Shown here: positions 33,711 through 43,602 of the stretch, piece after piece
Layout of the letters: each line of letters opens with the position of its first letter
How positions within the stretch are numbered: position 1 is the stretch's first letter
Notes under the pieces: model-generated
Told to the model about the DNA's origin: nothing
Database searches by the model: none
The model's input: only the letters and a program-made list of their open reading frames with translations
Assembly: GCF_001955695.1 (NCBI RefSeq)
Contig: NZ_CP019236.1
Span: 5,394,001 to 5,458,000, forward strand
From: Rhodoferax koreense
GTDB taxonomy: Bacteria; Pseudomonadota; Gammaproteobacteria; Burkholderiales; Burkholderiaceae_C
Length of the DNA stretch: 64,000 nucleotides
Reading direction: 5' to 3'
Translations under genes and position numbers: made by a program

Positions 33711-34718
33711 ATGAAATTTTCCCTTCCGGGCATTGCTCTGGCAATTTCTGCGCTGGTCGCGCCGCTGGTTGCCCTGGCGCAGTCTTCCGCCGACGGCATC
33801 GTCGTCTACAACGCCCAGCACGTCACGCTGACCCAGGCCTGGGCCGACGGTTTCACCAAGGAAACCGGCATCAAGGTCACGCTGCGCAACGGCGGCGACA
33901 CCGAACTCGGCAACCAGATCCTGCAGGAAGGCGCGGCCTCGCCGGCCGACGTGTTCCTCACCGAAAACTCGCCGGCCATGGTGCTGGTCGACAACGCCAA
34001 ACTCTTTGCACCGCTGGACGCGGCCACGCTGGCCGAAGTACCCGCCAACTTCCAGCCCGCGCACGGCCGCTGGGTCGGCATCGCCGCGCGCAGCACGGTG
34101 TTCGTCTACAACAAGAGCAAGCTCACCAGCGCGCAACTGCCCAAATCCATGCTCGATTTGGCCGACGCGGGCTGGAAGGGCCGCTGGGCCGCCTCGCCCA
34201 CGGGTGCGGACTTCCAGGCCATCGTCAGCGCACTGCTCGAGCTCAAGGGCGAACCGGCTACCGTGGCCTGGCTCAAGGGCATGAAGGCGAACGCCACCGC
34301 CTACAAGGGCAACAGCACGGTGATGAAGGCGGTCAACGCCGGCGAGATCGACGGCGGCGTCATCTACCACTATTACTACTTCGGCGACCAGGCCAAGACC
34401 GGTGAGAACAGCAAGAACGTCGGCCTGCACTACTTCCGCAACCAGGACCCGGGCGCCTTCGTCAGCATCTCCGGCGGCGGCGTGCTGGCGTCGAGCAAAC
34501 GCCCTGCGCAGGCCCAGGCCTTCGTGAAGTGGGTCGCGGGCAAGGGCGGGCAGGAGATCCTGCGCACCGGCAACGCCTATGAATACGCGGTGGGCAAGGG
34601 CGAAGCTTCGAACGCCAAGCTCGTGCCGCTGGCCGACCTGCAGCCACCGGCGGTCGAGCCTTCCAAGCTCAACAGCAAGAAGGTCAGCGAGCTCATGACG
34701 CAGGCCGGCCTGCTGTAA
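33711..34718 (+). CDS. fbpA: Iron(III) ABC transporter substrate-binding protein
   Basis: A 335-aa periplasmic ferric-iron-binding protein with a signal peptide cleaved near residue 23 (ALA-QSS). The mature protein starts GIVVYNAQH, and the family features [28 protein letters not shown] and the metal-binding Tyr cluster [10 protein letters not shown] are present. GAGG lies 7 nt before the ATG at 33711. First gene of a three-gene transporter, preceded by a Fur-box-like palindrome, so iron repression is likely. Confidence 0.94.
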   Translation: MKFSLPGIALAISALVAPLVALAQSSADGIVVYNAQHVTLTQAWADGFTKETGIKVTLRNGGDTELGNQILQEGAASPADVFLTENSPAMVLVDNAKLFAPLDAATLAEVPANFQPAHGRWVGIAARSTVFVYNKSKLTSAQLPKSMLDLADAGWKGRWAASPTGADFQAIVSALLELKGEPATVAWLKGMKANATAYKGNSTVMKAVNAGEIDGGVIYHYYYFGDQAKTGENSKNVGLHYFRNQDPGAFVSISGGGVLASSKRPAQAQAFVKWVAGKGGQEILRTGNAYEYAVGKGEASNAKLVPLADLQPPAVEPSKLNSKKVSELMTQAGLL

Positions 34719-34750
34719 ACACCTTGTCCGCCGTGCATCCAGCGGCCGCG

Positions 34751-36310
34751 ATGCCGCGCCCCATCTTGACCGCCAGGCCCGCGCCCCGGCGCGCCTGGTC
34801 TTTTTCCTGGGTGACCGTCGCCGCGCTGCTGGTTTCGCTTTTCGCCCTGCTGCCGCTGGGCTTCGTCTTCTGGGTCGGCTGGCAGACCGGCTGGGAAACC
34901 GCCTCGGCGATGATCTTCCGCCCGCGCGTCTACGACCTGCTGGTCAACACGCTGTGGCTGGTGGCACTGGTGATCCCGCTGTGCACGGTGCTGGCCACGG
35001 CGCTGGCCTGGCTCACCGAACGCTGCGACCTGCCCGGCGCGCGCTGGTGGTCGTGGCTGGCCGTGGCGCCGCTGGCCGTGCCGGCCTTCGTGCACAGCTA
35101 CGCCTGGATCAGCCTCACGCCCGGCCTGCATGGCCTGCCCGCCGGCGTGCTGGTGTCGGTGCTGGCGTACTTTCCGTTCATGTACCTGCCGATCTCGGCC
35201 GCGCTGCGCCGGCTCGATCCGGCCATCGAGGACACGGCGGCCTCGCTCGGCCTCGGCCCGTGGCAGGTGTTCCGCCGCGTCGTGCTGCCGCAGCTGCGCC
35301 TGCCGATCTGGGGCGGCGCACTGCTGGTCGGCCTGCACCTGCTGGCCGAGTACGGCCTGTTCGTGATGATCCGCTTCGACACCTTCACCACGGCCATCGT
35401 CGACCAGTTCCAGTCGAGCTACAACGGCCCGGCGGCGAACATGCTGGCCGGCGTGCTGGTGGTCTGCTGCTTCGCGCTGCTGGCGCTGGAGGCCGGCACG
35501 CGCGGCGACGAACGCTACGCCCGCGTGGGCACCGGCGCCGCGCGCGACGTCTCGCGCCGCGCGCTGGGCCGATGGACACCGCTGGCCGTGGCGCTTCCGC
35601 TGGTCACCGCACTGCTGTCGCTCGGCGTGCCGATGGTCACGCTCACGCGCTGGCTGGTGTCGGGCGGCGCCGGCGTCTGGCCGATGCGCTACATCGGCCC
35701 GGCGATCTGGCAGACCATTGCGCTGGCGCTGGCCGGCGCGCTGTTGACCACGCTCGTGGCGCTGCCGATGGCCTGGCTGTCGATCCGAGCGCCGGGCCGG
35801 CTGCAGCGCCTGCTGGAATCGTGCAACTACATGGTCGGCTCGCTGCCCGGCGTGGTGATCGCGCTGGCACTGGTCACCGTCACCGTGCGTGTGGCCCTGC
35901 CGCTGTACCAGACCGTGGTGACGGTGCTCGCCGCCTATGTGCTGATGTTCCTGCCGCGCGCGCTGGTGAGCCTGCGCGCCGGCATCGCGCAGGCGCCGGT
36001 CGAGCTCGAACACGCGGCGCGCAGCCTGGGCCATTCGCCGCTGCGGGCGGTGTGGGGCGTGACGCTCCGGCTCACCGCGCCGGCCGCCGCCGCCGGCGTG
36101 GCCATGGTGTCGCTGGGCATTGCCAACGAACTCACCGCCACGCTGCTGCTCGCGCCCAATGGCACCCAGACGCTGGCCACCGGCTTCTGGGCGATGAGCA
36201 GCGAGATCGATTACGCGGGCGCCGCGCCCTACGCCTTGATCATGGTGCTGCTGTCGCTGCCGATGACCTGGCTGCTCTACCAACAATCGAAGAAGACCGC
36301 CGGAAGATGA
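34751..36310 (+). CDS. fbpB: Iron(III) ABC transporter permease (fused double-domain)
   Basis: A 519-aa permease made of two BPD-type halves, each with about six helices and an EAA loop (first half [21 protein letters not shown], second half [20 protein letters not shown]). This matches FbpB/SfuB-type ferric permeases, where both membrane domains are on one chain. Start uncertain: a TTG at 34724 and an ATG at 34751 are in frame and neither has a clear ribosome site. ATG is preferred. The stop overlaps the ATPase start (ATGA). Confidence 0.92.
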   Translation: MPRPILTARPAPRRAWSFSWVTVAALLVSLFALLPLGFVFWVGWQTGWETASAMIFRPRVYDLLVNTLWLVALVIPLCTVLATALAWLTERCDLPGARWWSWLAVAPLAVPAFVHSYAWISLTPGLHGLPAGVLVSVLAYFPFMYLPISAALRRLDPAIEDTAASLGLGPWQVFRRVVLPQLRLPIWGGALLVGLHLLAEYGLFVMIRFDTFTTAIVDQFQSSYNGPAANMLAGVLVVCCFALLALEAGTRGDERYARVGTGAARDVSRRALGRWTPLAVALPLVTALLSLGVPMVTLTRWLVSGGAGVWPMRYIGPAIWQTIALALAGALLTTLVALPMAWLSIRAPGRLQRLLESCNYMVGSLPGVVIALALVTVTVRVALPLYQTVVTVLAAYVLMFLPRALVSLRAGIAQAPVELEHAARSLGHSPLRAVWGVTLRLTAPAAAAGVAMVSLGIANELTATLLLAPNGTQTLATGFWAMSSEIDYAGAAPYALIMVLLSLPMTWLLYQQSKKTAGR

Positions 36311-37365
36311 AGCTCCTTGAAATCAGCGCCGTGCGCAAGTCCTATGGCGCGGTGACCGTTCTGGACGGCATCGACCTCGAGGTGCCGGCCGGCAGCCGCA
36401 CCGCCATCGTCGGCCCTTCAGGCTCGGGCAAGACCACGTTGCTGCGCATCATCGCCGGCTTCGAATTCCCCGACAGCGGCACCGTCACCTTCGGCGGCCA
36501 ACGCCTGGCCGACGGGCCCGACGCCGTGCCGGCCCACAAGCGCGGCATCGGTTTCGTGCCGCAGGACGGCGCCCTCTTCCCGCACCTGAATGTGGCCGAC
36601 AACGTCGGCTTCGGCCTGGCGCGCAACATGCCCGGCCGCGCCGACCGCATCGCCGAGCTGATGGACATGGTCTCTCTCGACACGGCCATGCTGCAGCGCC
36701 GGCCGCACGAACTCTCCGGCGGCCAGCAGCAACGCGTGGCCCTGGCGCGCGCGCTGGCCCAGCGGCCCCGGCTGATGCTGCTCGACGAGCCGTTTTCCGC
36801 GCTCGACACCGGCCTGCGCGCGGCCACCCGCAAGGCCGTGGCGCAGTTGCTGACCAGCGCCGGCATCACCACCATCCTCGTCACCCACGACCAGAGCGAG
36901 GCGCTTTCGTTCGCCGACCAGGTGGCGGTGATGCGCGCCGGGCAGCTGGTGCAGGTCGGCACGCCGATGGCGCTGTACCTGCGGCCCCGGGACCCGGCCA
37001 CTGCGGGCTTTCTCGGCGACACCATCGTGCTGCCGGCGCAGGTGGGCGCGGGCTGGGCCGACTGCGCGCTCGGCCGCATCGCCGTCAACCAGGCCGACCG
37101 CAGCGGCGCCGCACAGATCATGCTGCGACCCGAGCAACTGCAGCTGGCCGAGGTGCCGGTGGAAAGCGTGGATGCCACGGCCTGTTTCGGTGAAGTCACC
37201 GACATCGATTTCGGCGGCCCGGTGTGCGTGGTGTCGGTGCGTCTGCTGGGGGCCTCGTCGTCGACGGCGCCGCTGCAGGTGCGCAGCCCGGGTATCCATG
37301 TGCCGCCGGTGGGGGCCACCGTGCGCGTGGCCGTGGCCGGCTCGGCCCACGTGTTTGACCGTTGA
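36307..37365 (+). CDS. fbpC: Iron(III) ABC transporter ATP-binding protein
   Basis: A 352-aa ABC ATPase. Walker [10 protein letters not shown] is at 36-44, the signature LSGGQQQR at 136-143, Walker B LMLLDEP at 157-163, and the switch His in [11 protein letters not shown]-terminal TOBE-like regulatory domain (about 240-350) follows. It is coupled to the permease by a 4-bp ATGA overlap and completes the ferric transporter. A weak GCTCC/GGAGC hairpin without a U-run follows the stop. Confidence 0.95.
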   Translation: MKLLEISAVRKSYGAVTVLDGIDLEVPAGSRTAIVGPSGSGKTTLLRIIAGFEFPDSGTVTFGGQRLADGPDAVPAHKRGIGFVPQDGALFPHLNVADNVGFGLARNMPGRADRIAELMDMVSLDTAMLQRRPHELSGGQQQRVALARALAQRPRLMLLDEPFSALDTGLRAATRKAVAQLLTSAGITTILVTHDQSEALSFADQVAVMRAGQLVQVGTPMALYLRPRDPATAGFLGDTIVLPAQVGAGWADCALGRIAVNQADRSGAAQIMLRPEQLQLAEVPVESVDATACFGEVTDIDFGGPVCVVSVRLLGASSSTAPLQVRSPGIHVPPVGATVRVAVAGSAHVFDR

Positions 37366-37447
37366 TTGCTTGTTCGCTCCTCATTAGGGAGCACTCTACG
37401 CAGACACAGACTGCGCTGGAGCCATATTTTTACGTGATTTTTTGCGC

Positions 37448-38620
37448 TCACCGGCCCACTGCGGGCGGCCGGTAGGCGAGCAGCGTCGCGCTCCCGCCCG
37501 TGCGGGCATTGAAGACCGGCCGCGAGGCCAGCAACGCCAGCGGATCGGTGCCGAAGCGGGCGCGGTAGAACTCGGCCCAGGCCAAGTCACCGCGGCCGGG
37601 CTGGAACGCGCGCAGATCCTGGTGCGGCAGGCCCAGCGCGTGCTGTGCAGCGTCCGACCGGTACGTGCGGGCCAGAAAATACACGGCGCTGTGCAAGTCG
37701 CGGCCATGGACCCGGTAGGCGTACAGGTCCACACCCTGCTGGGCGGCGATCTCGGCCGTCAGCACCAGCGGCAGCAGCGCGAAATTCTGGTAGTGCATGG
37801 CGAGCTCGCCGCGGGCCATCTCCAGGGGCCACCGGCCGTCCGCACCGAGCTGTGCCATGGCCACGGCGTAGCGGCCCAGGCCCCAGCGGAACAGGGCCGC
37901 GTCGTTGGCCAGCACGCCCACCATCGTGGCATGCAGCCCGCGCCAGTAGGCGTGGTTGTTGCAGCAGGTGTGGTCGCCGCCGGCATGGCCGATCTGCTGC
38001 AGCGAGACACGGTGCAGCCAGGCGATGACTGCGTCCACCTGGGCCGGTGCCAACGTGGGCTCATGGACCACCTGCGACAGCGCAAGTGCTGCGGCGGCGG
38101 TCGACCACTCGGCCTGGTACCAGGCCTGGTTCGAGGCACCGGGGGCGGTGGAGACGGTGTAGCCGGTGAGCGCCTCGGCCTTGGCCCAGCGCCCGAGGTG
38201 GTCGAGCAGGCACTGCGCGTACGTGGCCTGTCCCGTGGCCACGTACAGGTTGGCCAGGGTGGCGGCGGTGGCCTCGAAACGCCGGTAAAGGGCCACCGAG
38301 GCTTCGTAAGCCGGGTTCAGCGGACCGTGGTCGCCACGAGCATAGTGGGAGGGAATGGCCATCCGGCCCGCTGGCGGCGCCACGGGGGCGGCGCGGGCGC
38401 AGTCCTGCGCGGCCGGCAGGCTGGCCGTCAGCCGTGCATCGGGCGCGGCCGCCTGCAGCCACCGCATGCGGGCGGGAACGTCGATGAACGAGGCGCGGCT
38501 GTCGCGCACGGTGGCCGTCTCGAAGGTCTGCGCCTGCGGCGCAGGGGCGGCCAAGACCTGAACAACGGCCAGGACCAACCCCGCCGTGAGCAAGTGCCAG
38601 GACCGCATCCGCTCGACCAT
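37448..38620 (-). CDS. algL: Alginate lyase (PL5, AlgL-like), secreted
   Basis: A 390-aa polysaccharide lyase with a signal peptide (hydrophobic about 9-25, cleavage near APQAQT). The PL5 active-site motifs are present: NNHAYW at 221-226 (NNHSYW in AlgL) and ADGRWPLEMARGELAMHYQNFAL with the catalytic Tyr near 277. AlgL-type enzymes cleave mannuronate-rich alginate in the periplasm. No alginate synthesis genes are in the window. The ATG at 38620 is used, with 38608 also possible. It follows mnmA by only 9 bp on the same strand, so it is probably co-transcribed with it. Confidence 0.9.
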   Translation of the reverse strand: MVERMRSWHLLTAGLVLAVVQVLAAPAPQAQTFETATVRDSRASFIDVPARMRWLQAAAPDARLTASLPAAQDCARAAPVAPPAGRMAIPSHYARGDHGPLNPAYEASVALYRRFEATAATLANLYVATGQATYAQCLLDHLGRWAKAEALTGYTVSTAPGASNQAWYQAEWSTAAAALALSQVVHEPTLAPAQVDAVIAWLHRVSLQQIGHAGGDHTCCNNHAYWRGLHATMVGVLANDAALFRWGLGRYAVAMAQLGADGRWPLEMARGELAMHYQNFALLPLVLTAEIAAQQGVDLYAYRVHGRDLHSAVYFLARTYRSDAAQHALGLPHQDLRAFQPGRGDLAWAEFYRARFGTDPLALLASRPVFNARTGGSATLLAYRPPAVGR

Positions 38621-38629
38621 CGGCAACTG

Positions 38630-39784
38630 TCAGGCCGGCGCCGCGATCACCCCGCCCCCGAGGCACACCTCACCGTCGTACACCACCGCGGACTGGCCGG
38701 GGGTGACGGCCCACTGGGCATGCGGAAAATCCAGGTTGAAATGCCGCGCATCCGAGGCCTCCAGGGAACAGGCCGCGTCGGCCTGCCGGTAACGGCTCTT
38801 GGCAGCATAGGCGCCCGGCGCCGGGGCAACGCCAGCCACCCAGCTCGCATCGTCAGCCGCCAGGGCCAGCGACTGCAGCCAGGGGTGGTCATGTCCCTGC
38901 ACCACCCACAGCGTGTTTCGCTCGACGTCCTTGCGCGCCACGAACCAGGGTTCGTGTTCGCCGCCGCCGCGCTGCGCGCCTTTTTCCTTCACGCCGCCGA
39001 TGCCCAGCCCCTGGCGCTGGCCCAGCGTGTAGAAGCTCAGGCCCTGGTGCCGGCCCAGCACGCGGCCGCGCTCGTCCTTGATCGGGCCCGGTTCCTTGGC
39101 GATGTAGCGGTTCAGGAAATCACGGAACGGCCGCTCGCCGATGAAGCAGATGCCGGTCGAATCCTTCTTTTTCGCGTTGGGCAGGCCGATTTCGGCGGCG
39201 ATGCGGCGCACCTCGGTCTTGTGCAGTTCACCCACGGGAAACAGCGTCTTGCTCAGCTGCGCCTGGTTCAGCCGGTGCAGGAAGTAGCTCTGGTCTTTCG
39301 AAGCGTCCAGGCCCTTGAGCAATTCGTAGCGATCCGTCTCGGCGTTGTGCCGCACGCGCGCATAGTGCCCCGTCGCGATCTTTTCCGCACCGAGGCGCAG
39401 CGCGTGGTCGAGGAAGGCCTTGAACTTGATCTCGGCGTTGCACAACACGTCGGGATTCGGCGTGCGGCCGGCCTGGTACTCGCGCAGGAATTCGGCGAAC
39501 ACGCGGTCCTTGTATTCGGCGGCGAAGTTCACGTGTTCGATCTCGATGCCGATCACGTCGGCCACGGCGGCGGCGTCCACGAAGTCGATGTTCGACGAGC
39601 AGTATTCGCTGTCGTCGTCATCCTCCCAGTTCTTCATGAAGATGCCGACCACCTCATAACCCTGCTGCTTCAGCAGCCACGCGGTGACGGCCGAGTCCAC
39701 ACCGCCGCTCAGGCCGACCACGACGCGTTGCGGCTTGCCTCCTGTGATGTCGACGCGTTGATTTCTGATTTGCACATTGCCCAT
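38630..39784 (-). CDS. mnmA: tRNA-specific 2-thiouridylase MnmA
   Basis: A 384-aa enzyme that thiolates U34 of Lys, Glu and Gln tRNAs using a persulfide relay. The PP-loop GLSGGVDS is at 24-31. The catalytic Cys pair is C115 ([13 protein letters not shown]) and C213 ([11 protein letters not shown]). The C-terminal beta-barrel ends in GGGVIAAPA. The ATG at 39784 is taken; the open frame continues upstream into the opgD promoter region without family sequence. First gene of a likely pair with algL. Confidence 0.96.
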   Translation of the reverse strand: MGNVQIRNQRVDITGGKPQRVVVGLSGGVDSAVTAWLLKQQGYEVVGIFMKNWEDDDDSEYCSSNIDFVDAAAVADVIGIEIEHVNFAAEYKDRVFAEFLREYQAGRTPNPDVLCNAEIKFKAFLDHALRLGAEKIATGHYARVRHNAETDRYELLKGLDASKDQSYFLHRLNQAQLSKTLFPVGELHKTEVRRIAAEIGLPNAKKKDSTGICFIGERPFRDFLNRYIAKEPGPIKDERGRVLGRHQGLSFYTLGQRQGLGIGGVKEKGAQRGGGEHEPWFVARKDVERNTLWVVQGHDHPWLQSLALAADDASWVAGVAPAPGAYAAKSRYRQADAACSLEASDARHFNLDFPHAQWAVTPGQSAVVYDGEVCLGGGVIAAPA

Positions 39785-39902
39785 GCCTCGATTGTAAAAA
39801 GCAATGGCTTCCGCATGCGCCCAGGGGCCAATGCGGGTAGTTACAGGCGAAACAGGGCTCTCCCGCACAATGCCCTCCATCTTTTTTGCAGGAGCCGCCA
39901 CT

Positions 39903-41504
39903 TTGCAACGTCGCCAATTCCTATCCCGCAGCGGCAGCACCCTCGCCGCCACCGGTCTCGCCGCCGGCCTGCCCTGGCTTTCGGCTGTGGCCCAGGCCGC
40001 GGGCCTCAAGCCCGTGGGCGCGCCGCAGGCCTTCGACTACGCCATGCTCAAGGGCCGCGCGCGCGACCTCGCCGCCAAGCCTTACGCAGCGCGGTCGACC
40101 ACGCTGCCGGCCGGCATCTCGAACCTGAACTGGGACCAGCACCAGGGCATCCGTTTCCGCGACGACCATGCGCTGTGGGGCGACGACAAGCTGCGTTTCG
40201 TGGCCAAGTTCTTCCACCTCGGCCTGTTCTTCAAGTCGCCGGTGCGCATGTACGAGGTCAGCGGCGGCCAGGCCACGGAACTCGCCTACGACCCGGCCAT
40301 GTTCGACTACGGCCAGAGCGGCGTGGACGGCACGAAGCTGCCGGCCGACCTGGGCTTCGCCGGCTTCCGGCTCAACTACCACACCGACCCGGTGCGCGAC
40401 GTGGCGGCCTTCCTCGGCGCCAGCTACTTCCGCGCCGTGGGCGGCGAATGGCAATACGGCCAGTCGGCGCGCGGTCTGGCCATCAATACGGCACAACCCT
40501 ATCCGGAAGAATTTCCCGACTTCATCGGCTACTGGTTGGAAAAACCCGATCCGAAGTCGCCCTCCCTCACCGTCTATGCGCTGCTCGATTCACCGAGCAT
40601 CAGCGGTGCCTACCGCTTCGTGATCACCCCCGGCGACACGCAGATCATGGACCTGGACGTGGCGCTGTACCCGCGCAAGACCATCGAACGCATGGGCATC
40701 GCGCCGTGCACCAGCATGTACCAGACCGGCGAGAACGACCGCCGCATGGGCTGGGACTGGCGCGGCGAGATCCACGACACCGACGGCCTGGCCATGCACA
40801 CCGGCAGAGGCGAATGGGTGTGGCGACCGCTCACCAACCCGGCCCAGCTGCAGTTCAACGCCTTCCAGGACAACAACCCGCGCGGCTTCGGCCTGATGCA
40901 GCGCGACCGCAACTTCGACCACTACCAGGACGACGGCGTGTTCTACGACAAGCGCCCGAGCCTGTGGGTCGAACCCAAGGCCGGCTGGGGCGCGGGTTCG
41001 GTGCAACTGGTGGAAATCCCCACCGTGGACGAAACCTTCGACAACATCGTCGCCTTCTGGAACCCGGCCGAAAAGCCGCAGGCCGGCCAGGAGCTGCTGT
41101 TCGCCTACCGCCTGCACTGGGGCGGCAACCCGCCGGCCGTGCGCATGCCGCTGGCGCGCTGCGTGGCCACGCGCACCGGCCTGGGCGGCGTGGTGGGACA
41201 GAAGCGCACAGGTTATTCGCGGCGCTTCGCCGTGGACTTCGCGGGCGGCGATTTCGCACTGCTGAACGAGAAGACCAAGGTCGAAGCCGTAATCACCGCC
41301 TCGCGCGGCAAGATCGAACTGACCTCGGCCCGCCCGCTCGCCGCCATCCAGGGCTGGCGGGCGATGTTCGACATCCGTCCCGACGGCGACAGCACCGCAC
41401 CCATCGATCTACGCATGTACCTGCAGGCCGATGGCCAGCCGCTCACGGAAACCTGGCTCTACCAGTGGGCGCCGCCGCCCGTCGCCGAGCGGATCGTCTA
41501 CTGA
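39903..41504 (+). CDS. opgD: Glucan biosynthesis protein D (OpgD/MdoD), TTG start
   Basis: A 533-aa periplasmic protein for osmoregulated periplasmic glucan synthesis. The best start is a TTG at 39903 with AGGAG 8 nt upstream; it places a Tat signal (QRRQFLSRS, then a hydrophobic stretch ending AVAQA near residue 32) at the N-terminus. An ATG at 39870 would add 11 residues. The OpgG/D fold is clear from [52 protein letters not shown] and [20 protein letters not shown]. No opgG or opgH is present. It overlaps the convergent Nudix gene by 7 bp. Confidence 0.93.
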   Translation: MQRRQFLSRSGSTLAATGLAAGLPWLSAVAQAAGLKPVGAPQAFDYAMLKGRARDLAAKPYAARSTTLPAGISNLNWDQHQGIRFRDDHALWGDDKLRFVAKFFHLGLFFKSPVRMYEVSGGQATELAYDPAMFDYGQSGVDGTKLPADLGFAGFRLNYHTDPVRDVAAFLGASYFRAVGGEWQYGQSARGLAINTAQPYPEEFPDFIGYWLEKPDPKSPSLTVYALLDSPSISGAYRFVITPGDTQIMDLDVALYPRKTIERMGIAPCTSMYQTGENDRRMGWDWRGEIHDTDGLAMHTGRGEWVWRPLTNPAQLQFNAFQDNNPRGFGLMQRDRNFDHYQDDGVFYDKRPSLWVEPKAGWGAGSVQLVEIPTVDETFDNIVAFWNPAEKPQAGQELLFAYRLHWGGNPPAVRMPLARCVATRTGLGGVVGQKRTGYSRRFAVDFAGGDFALLNEKTKVEAVITASRGKIELTSARPLAAIQGWRAMFDIRPDGDSTAPIDLRMYLQADGQPLTETWLYQWAPPPVAERIVY

Positions 41505-41998
41505 CTTCGCACCGACGAATCGGTCACCACAGCTTCCAGCGGAAACCGCTGGCCCGCGAGGTAGTCCTCCATGCAGCGCAGCAGCAGCGGGCTGCGGTGG
41601 CGGTCCACGCTGGCGCGGATCTCGTCGGGCGTGAGCCAGAGCGTGCGCACGATGCCGGTGTCCAGCCTGAGCGATGGATCGGGGTCGCCCACCTCGCCGC
41701 AGAACGCGAAGCGGACGTAGGTGACGTCGTCGATCGCCCCGTCCGCACCATCGCGCACCGGCCGCTGGAACCGCGACAGGTAGATGCCCACCAGCGCGGT
41801 GGGCGCAAAACGACAGGTGGTTTCCTCGCGTGCCTCGCGGGCGCAGCCTTCGGCCGGCGACTCGCCCGGATCGAGGTGGCCCGCCGGGTTGTTCAGCCGC
41901 AGGCCATCGGGCGTGTGTTCCTCGACCAGCAGGAAGCGTCCATCTTTTTCGATCACCGCGGCCACGGTGACGCTGGGTTTCCATCGGGGCGTGTTCAT
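41498..41998 (-). CDS. NudJ-like Nudix hydrolase
   Basis: A 166-aa Nudix hydrolase. The Nudix box GHLDPGESPAEGCAREAREET is at 40-60, with the GX5EX7REUXEE pattern intact. The N-terminus (KPSVTVAAVIEKDGRFLLVEEH) and the NNPAGHLDPGE context match NudJ, a phosphatase for nucleoside tri- and diphosphates and thiamin pyrimidine pyrophosphate. In enterobacteria nudJ neighbours mnmA; here they are separated only by opgD. Confidence 0.92.
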   Translation of the reverse strand: MNTPRWKPSVTVAAVIEKDGRFLLVEEHTPDGLRLNNPAGHLDPGESPAEGCAREAREETTCRFAPTALVGIYLSRFQRPVRDGADGAIDDVTYVRFAFCGEVGDPDPSLRLDTGIVRTLWLTPDEIRASVDRHRSPLLLRCMEDYLAGQRFPLEAVVTDSSVRSQ

Positions 41999-42135
41999 CG
42001 GCGGATTATCCAGCGCGCCAGCGCGTCGGGGGTAGCTGTCAAACTCGGGTAAGCTTGGTGTAAGAGCTGTGATTTTTCTTCAAAGTAACGAAAAGTGGCG
42101 GCTTTATCCATAAAACCAAGAGACGAGGAGACGAC

Positions 42136-43266
42136 ATGCTGATAGGCGTGCCCGCGGAAACCGCGGCTGGCGAGCGACGGGTGGCGGTGACGCCCGAGAC
42201 CGCGAAGAAACTCAAGGCCCAGGGCCACACGGTGCGGCTGCAAAGCGGCGCCGGGCTGGCCGCCAGTGCGCCGGATGCCGCCTACGAGGCGGTCGGTGCC
42301 GAGATCACCGACGCCGCCGGCGCGCTGCATTGCGATCTGGTGCTCAAGGTGCGGGCGCCGTCCGAGGCCGAGATCGCGCAGATGAAACCGGCGGCCACCC
42401 TGGTCGGCATGCTCAACCCCTTCGATGCCGAAGGCCTGCAGCGCCTGGCCACCGCGGGCCTGACGGGTTACGCGCTGGAAGCCGCCCCGCGCACCACCCG
42501 CGCCCAGAGCATGGACGTGCTCTCCAGCCAGGCCAACATCGCCGGCTACAAGGCCGTGATGGTCGCGGCCAACGCCTACCAGCGTTTCTTCCCCATGCTC
42601 ATGACCGCCGCCGGCACGGTGAAGGCTGCGCGCGTCGTCATCCTCGGCGTCGGCGTCGCCGGTCTGCAGGCCATCGCCACCGCCAAGCGGCTGGGCGCGG
42701 TGATCGAAGCCAGCGACGTGCGGCCCAGCGTGAAGGAGCAGGTCGAATCGCTTGGCGCCAAGTTCATCGACGTGCCGTTCGAGACGGCGGAAGAGAAAGA
42801 AGCTGCCGAAGGCGTGGGTGGCTACGCCCGGCCCATGCCGCCGAGCTGGCTGGAGCGGCAGAAACTCGAAGTCGCCAAACGCGTGGCCCAGGCGGACGTG
42901 GTCATCACCACCGCGCTGATCCCCGGCCGCGCCGCGCCGACACTGGTGACCGAAGACATGGTCAAGGCGATGAAGCCCGGCTCGGTGCTGGTCGATCTGG
43001 CCGCGGGCAAGGGCCCTGGTGGTGTGGGCGGCAACTGCCCGCTGACGGTGGCCGACCAGACGGTCGTCCAGCACGGTGTGACCCTGATCGGCGAAACCAA
43101 CCTGGCCGGCCTGGTGGCGGCCGACGCGTCGTCGCTGTATGCGCGCAACGTGCTCGACTTCCTGAAGCTGATCATCACCAAGGAAGGCGCGCTGCACCAG
43201 GATTTGAACGACGACATCGTGGCCGCGTGCCTGATGACCCATGCCGGCGAAGTCAAAAGAAAGTAA
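42136..43266 (+). CDS. pntAA: NAD(P) transhydrogenase subunit alpha part 1
   Basis: A 376-aa NAD(H)-binding subunit (domain I) of the proton-translocating transhydrogenase, homologous to alanine dehydrogenase. MLIGVPAETAAGERRVAVTPE starts the protein, RTTRAQSMDVLSSQANIAGYKAV is the family signature, and VVILGVGVAGLQAIATAKRLG is the NAD site. The ATG at 42136 follows a GAGGAG site. Subunit alpha is split, so the membrane part is a separate gene 15 bp downstream. Confidence 0.95.
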   Translation: MLIGVPAETAAGERRVAVTPETAKKLKAQGHTVRLQSGAGLAASAPDAAYEAVGAEITDAAGALHCDLVLKVRAPSEAEIAQMKPAATLVGMLNPFDAEGLQRLATAGLTGYALEAAPRTTRAQSMDVLSSQANIAGYKAVMVAANAYQRFFPMLMTAAGTVKAARVVILGVGVAGLQAIATAKRLGAVIEASDVRPSVKEQVESLGAKFIDVPFETAEEKEAAEGVGGYARPMPPSWLERQKLEVAKRVAQADVVITTALIPGRAAPTLVTEDMVKAMKPGSVLVDLAAGKGPGGVGGNCPLTVADQTVVQHGVTLIGETNLAGLVAADASSLYARNVLDFLKLIITKEGALHQDLNDDIVAACLMTHAGEVKRK

Positions 43267-43281
43267 AGAAGAGGAAACGAA

Positions 43282-43602
43282 ATGGAAGTCTCCCACACGC
43301 TCACCAACCTGATCATCTTCGTGCTGGCCATCTACGTCGGCTACCACGTGGTCTGGACCGTCACCCCGGCGCTGCACACGCCGCTCATGGCCGTCACCAA
43401 CGCCATCTCCGCCATCGTCATCGTCGGCGCCATGCTGGCCGCCGCCCTGACCGAGACCACGCTCGGCAAGACCATGGGCGTGCTGGCCGTGGCGCTGGCC
43501 GCGGTCAACGTCTTCGGCGGTTTCCTCGTCACGCGGCGCATGCTGGAGATGTTCAAGAAGAAGGACAAGAAGAGCCCCGCCACCAAGGGAGCCGCTGAAT
43601 GA
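43282..43602 (+). CDS. pntAB: NAD(P) transhydrogenase subunit alpha part 2
   Basis: A 106-aa membrane subunit with three transmembrane helices (about 6-28, 35-55 and 60-82), a Lys-rich cytosolic tail (FKKKDKKSPATKGAAE) and the family helix GVLAVALAAVNVFGGFLVTRRML. It forms the part of the proton channel that is fused to domain I in E. coli PntA. Its stop overlaps the pntB start (ATGA). Confidence 0.94.
   Translation: MEVSHTLTNLIIFVLAIYVGYHVVWTVTPALHTPLMAVTNAISAIVIVGAMLAAALTETTLGKTMGVLAVALAAVNVFGGFLVTRRMLEMFKKKDKKSPATKGAAE

Noticed and set aside
37366..37447. Possible terminator between fbpC and algL (GCTCC/GGAGC near 37375-37395)
   Set aside because: The stem is only 5-6 bp and no T-run follows directly, so it is not reported as a terminator.
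37442..42052. A plus-strand frame open for about 1500 codons across algL, mnmA and part of opgD
   Set aside because: It crosses three clearly recognised genes on other frames, has extreme Arg/Gly/His composition and no domain; it results from the codon bias of the real genes.
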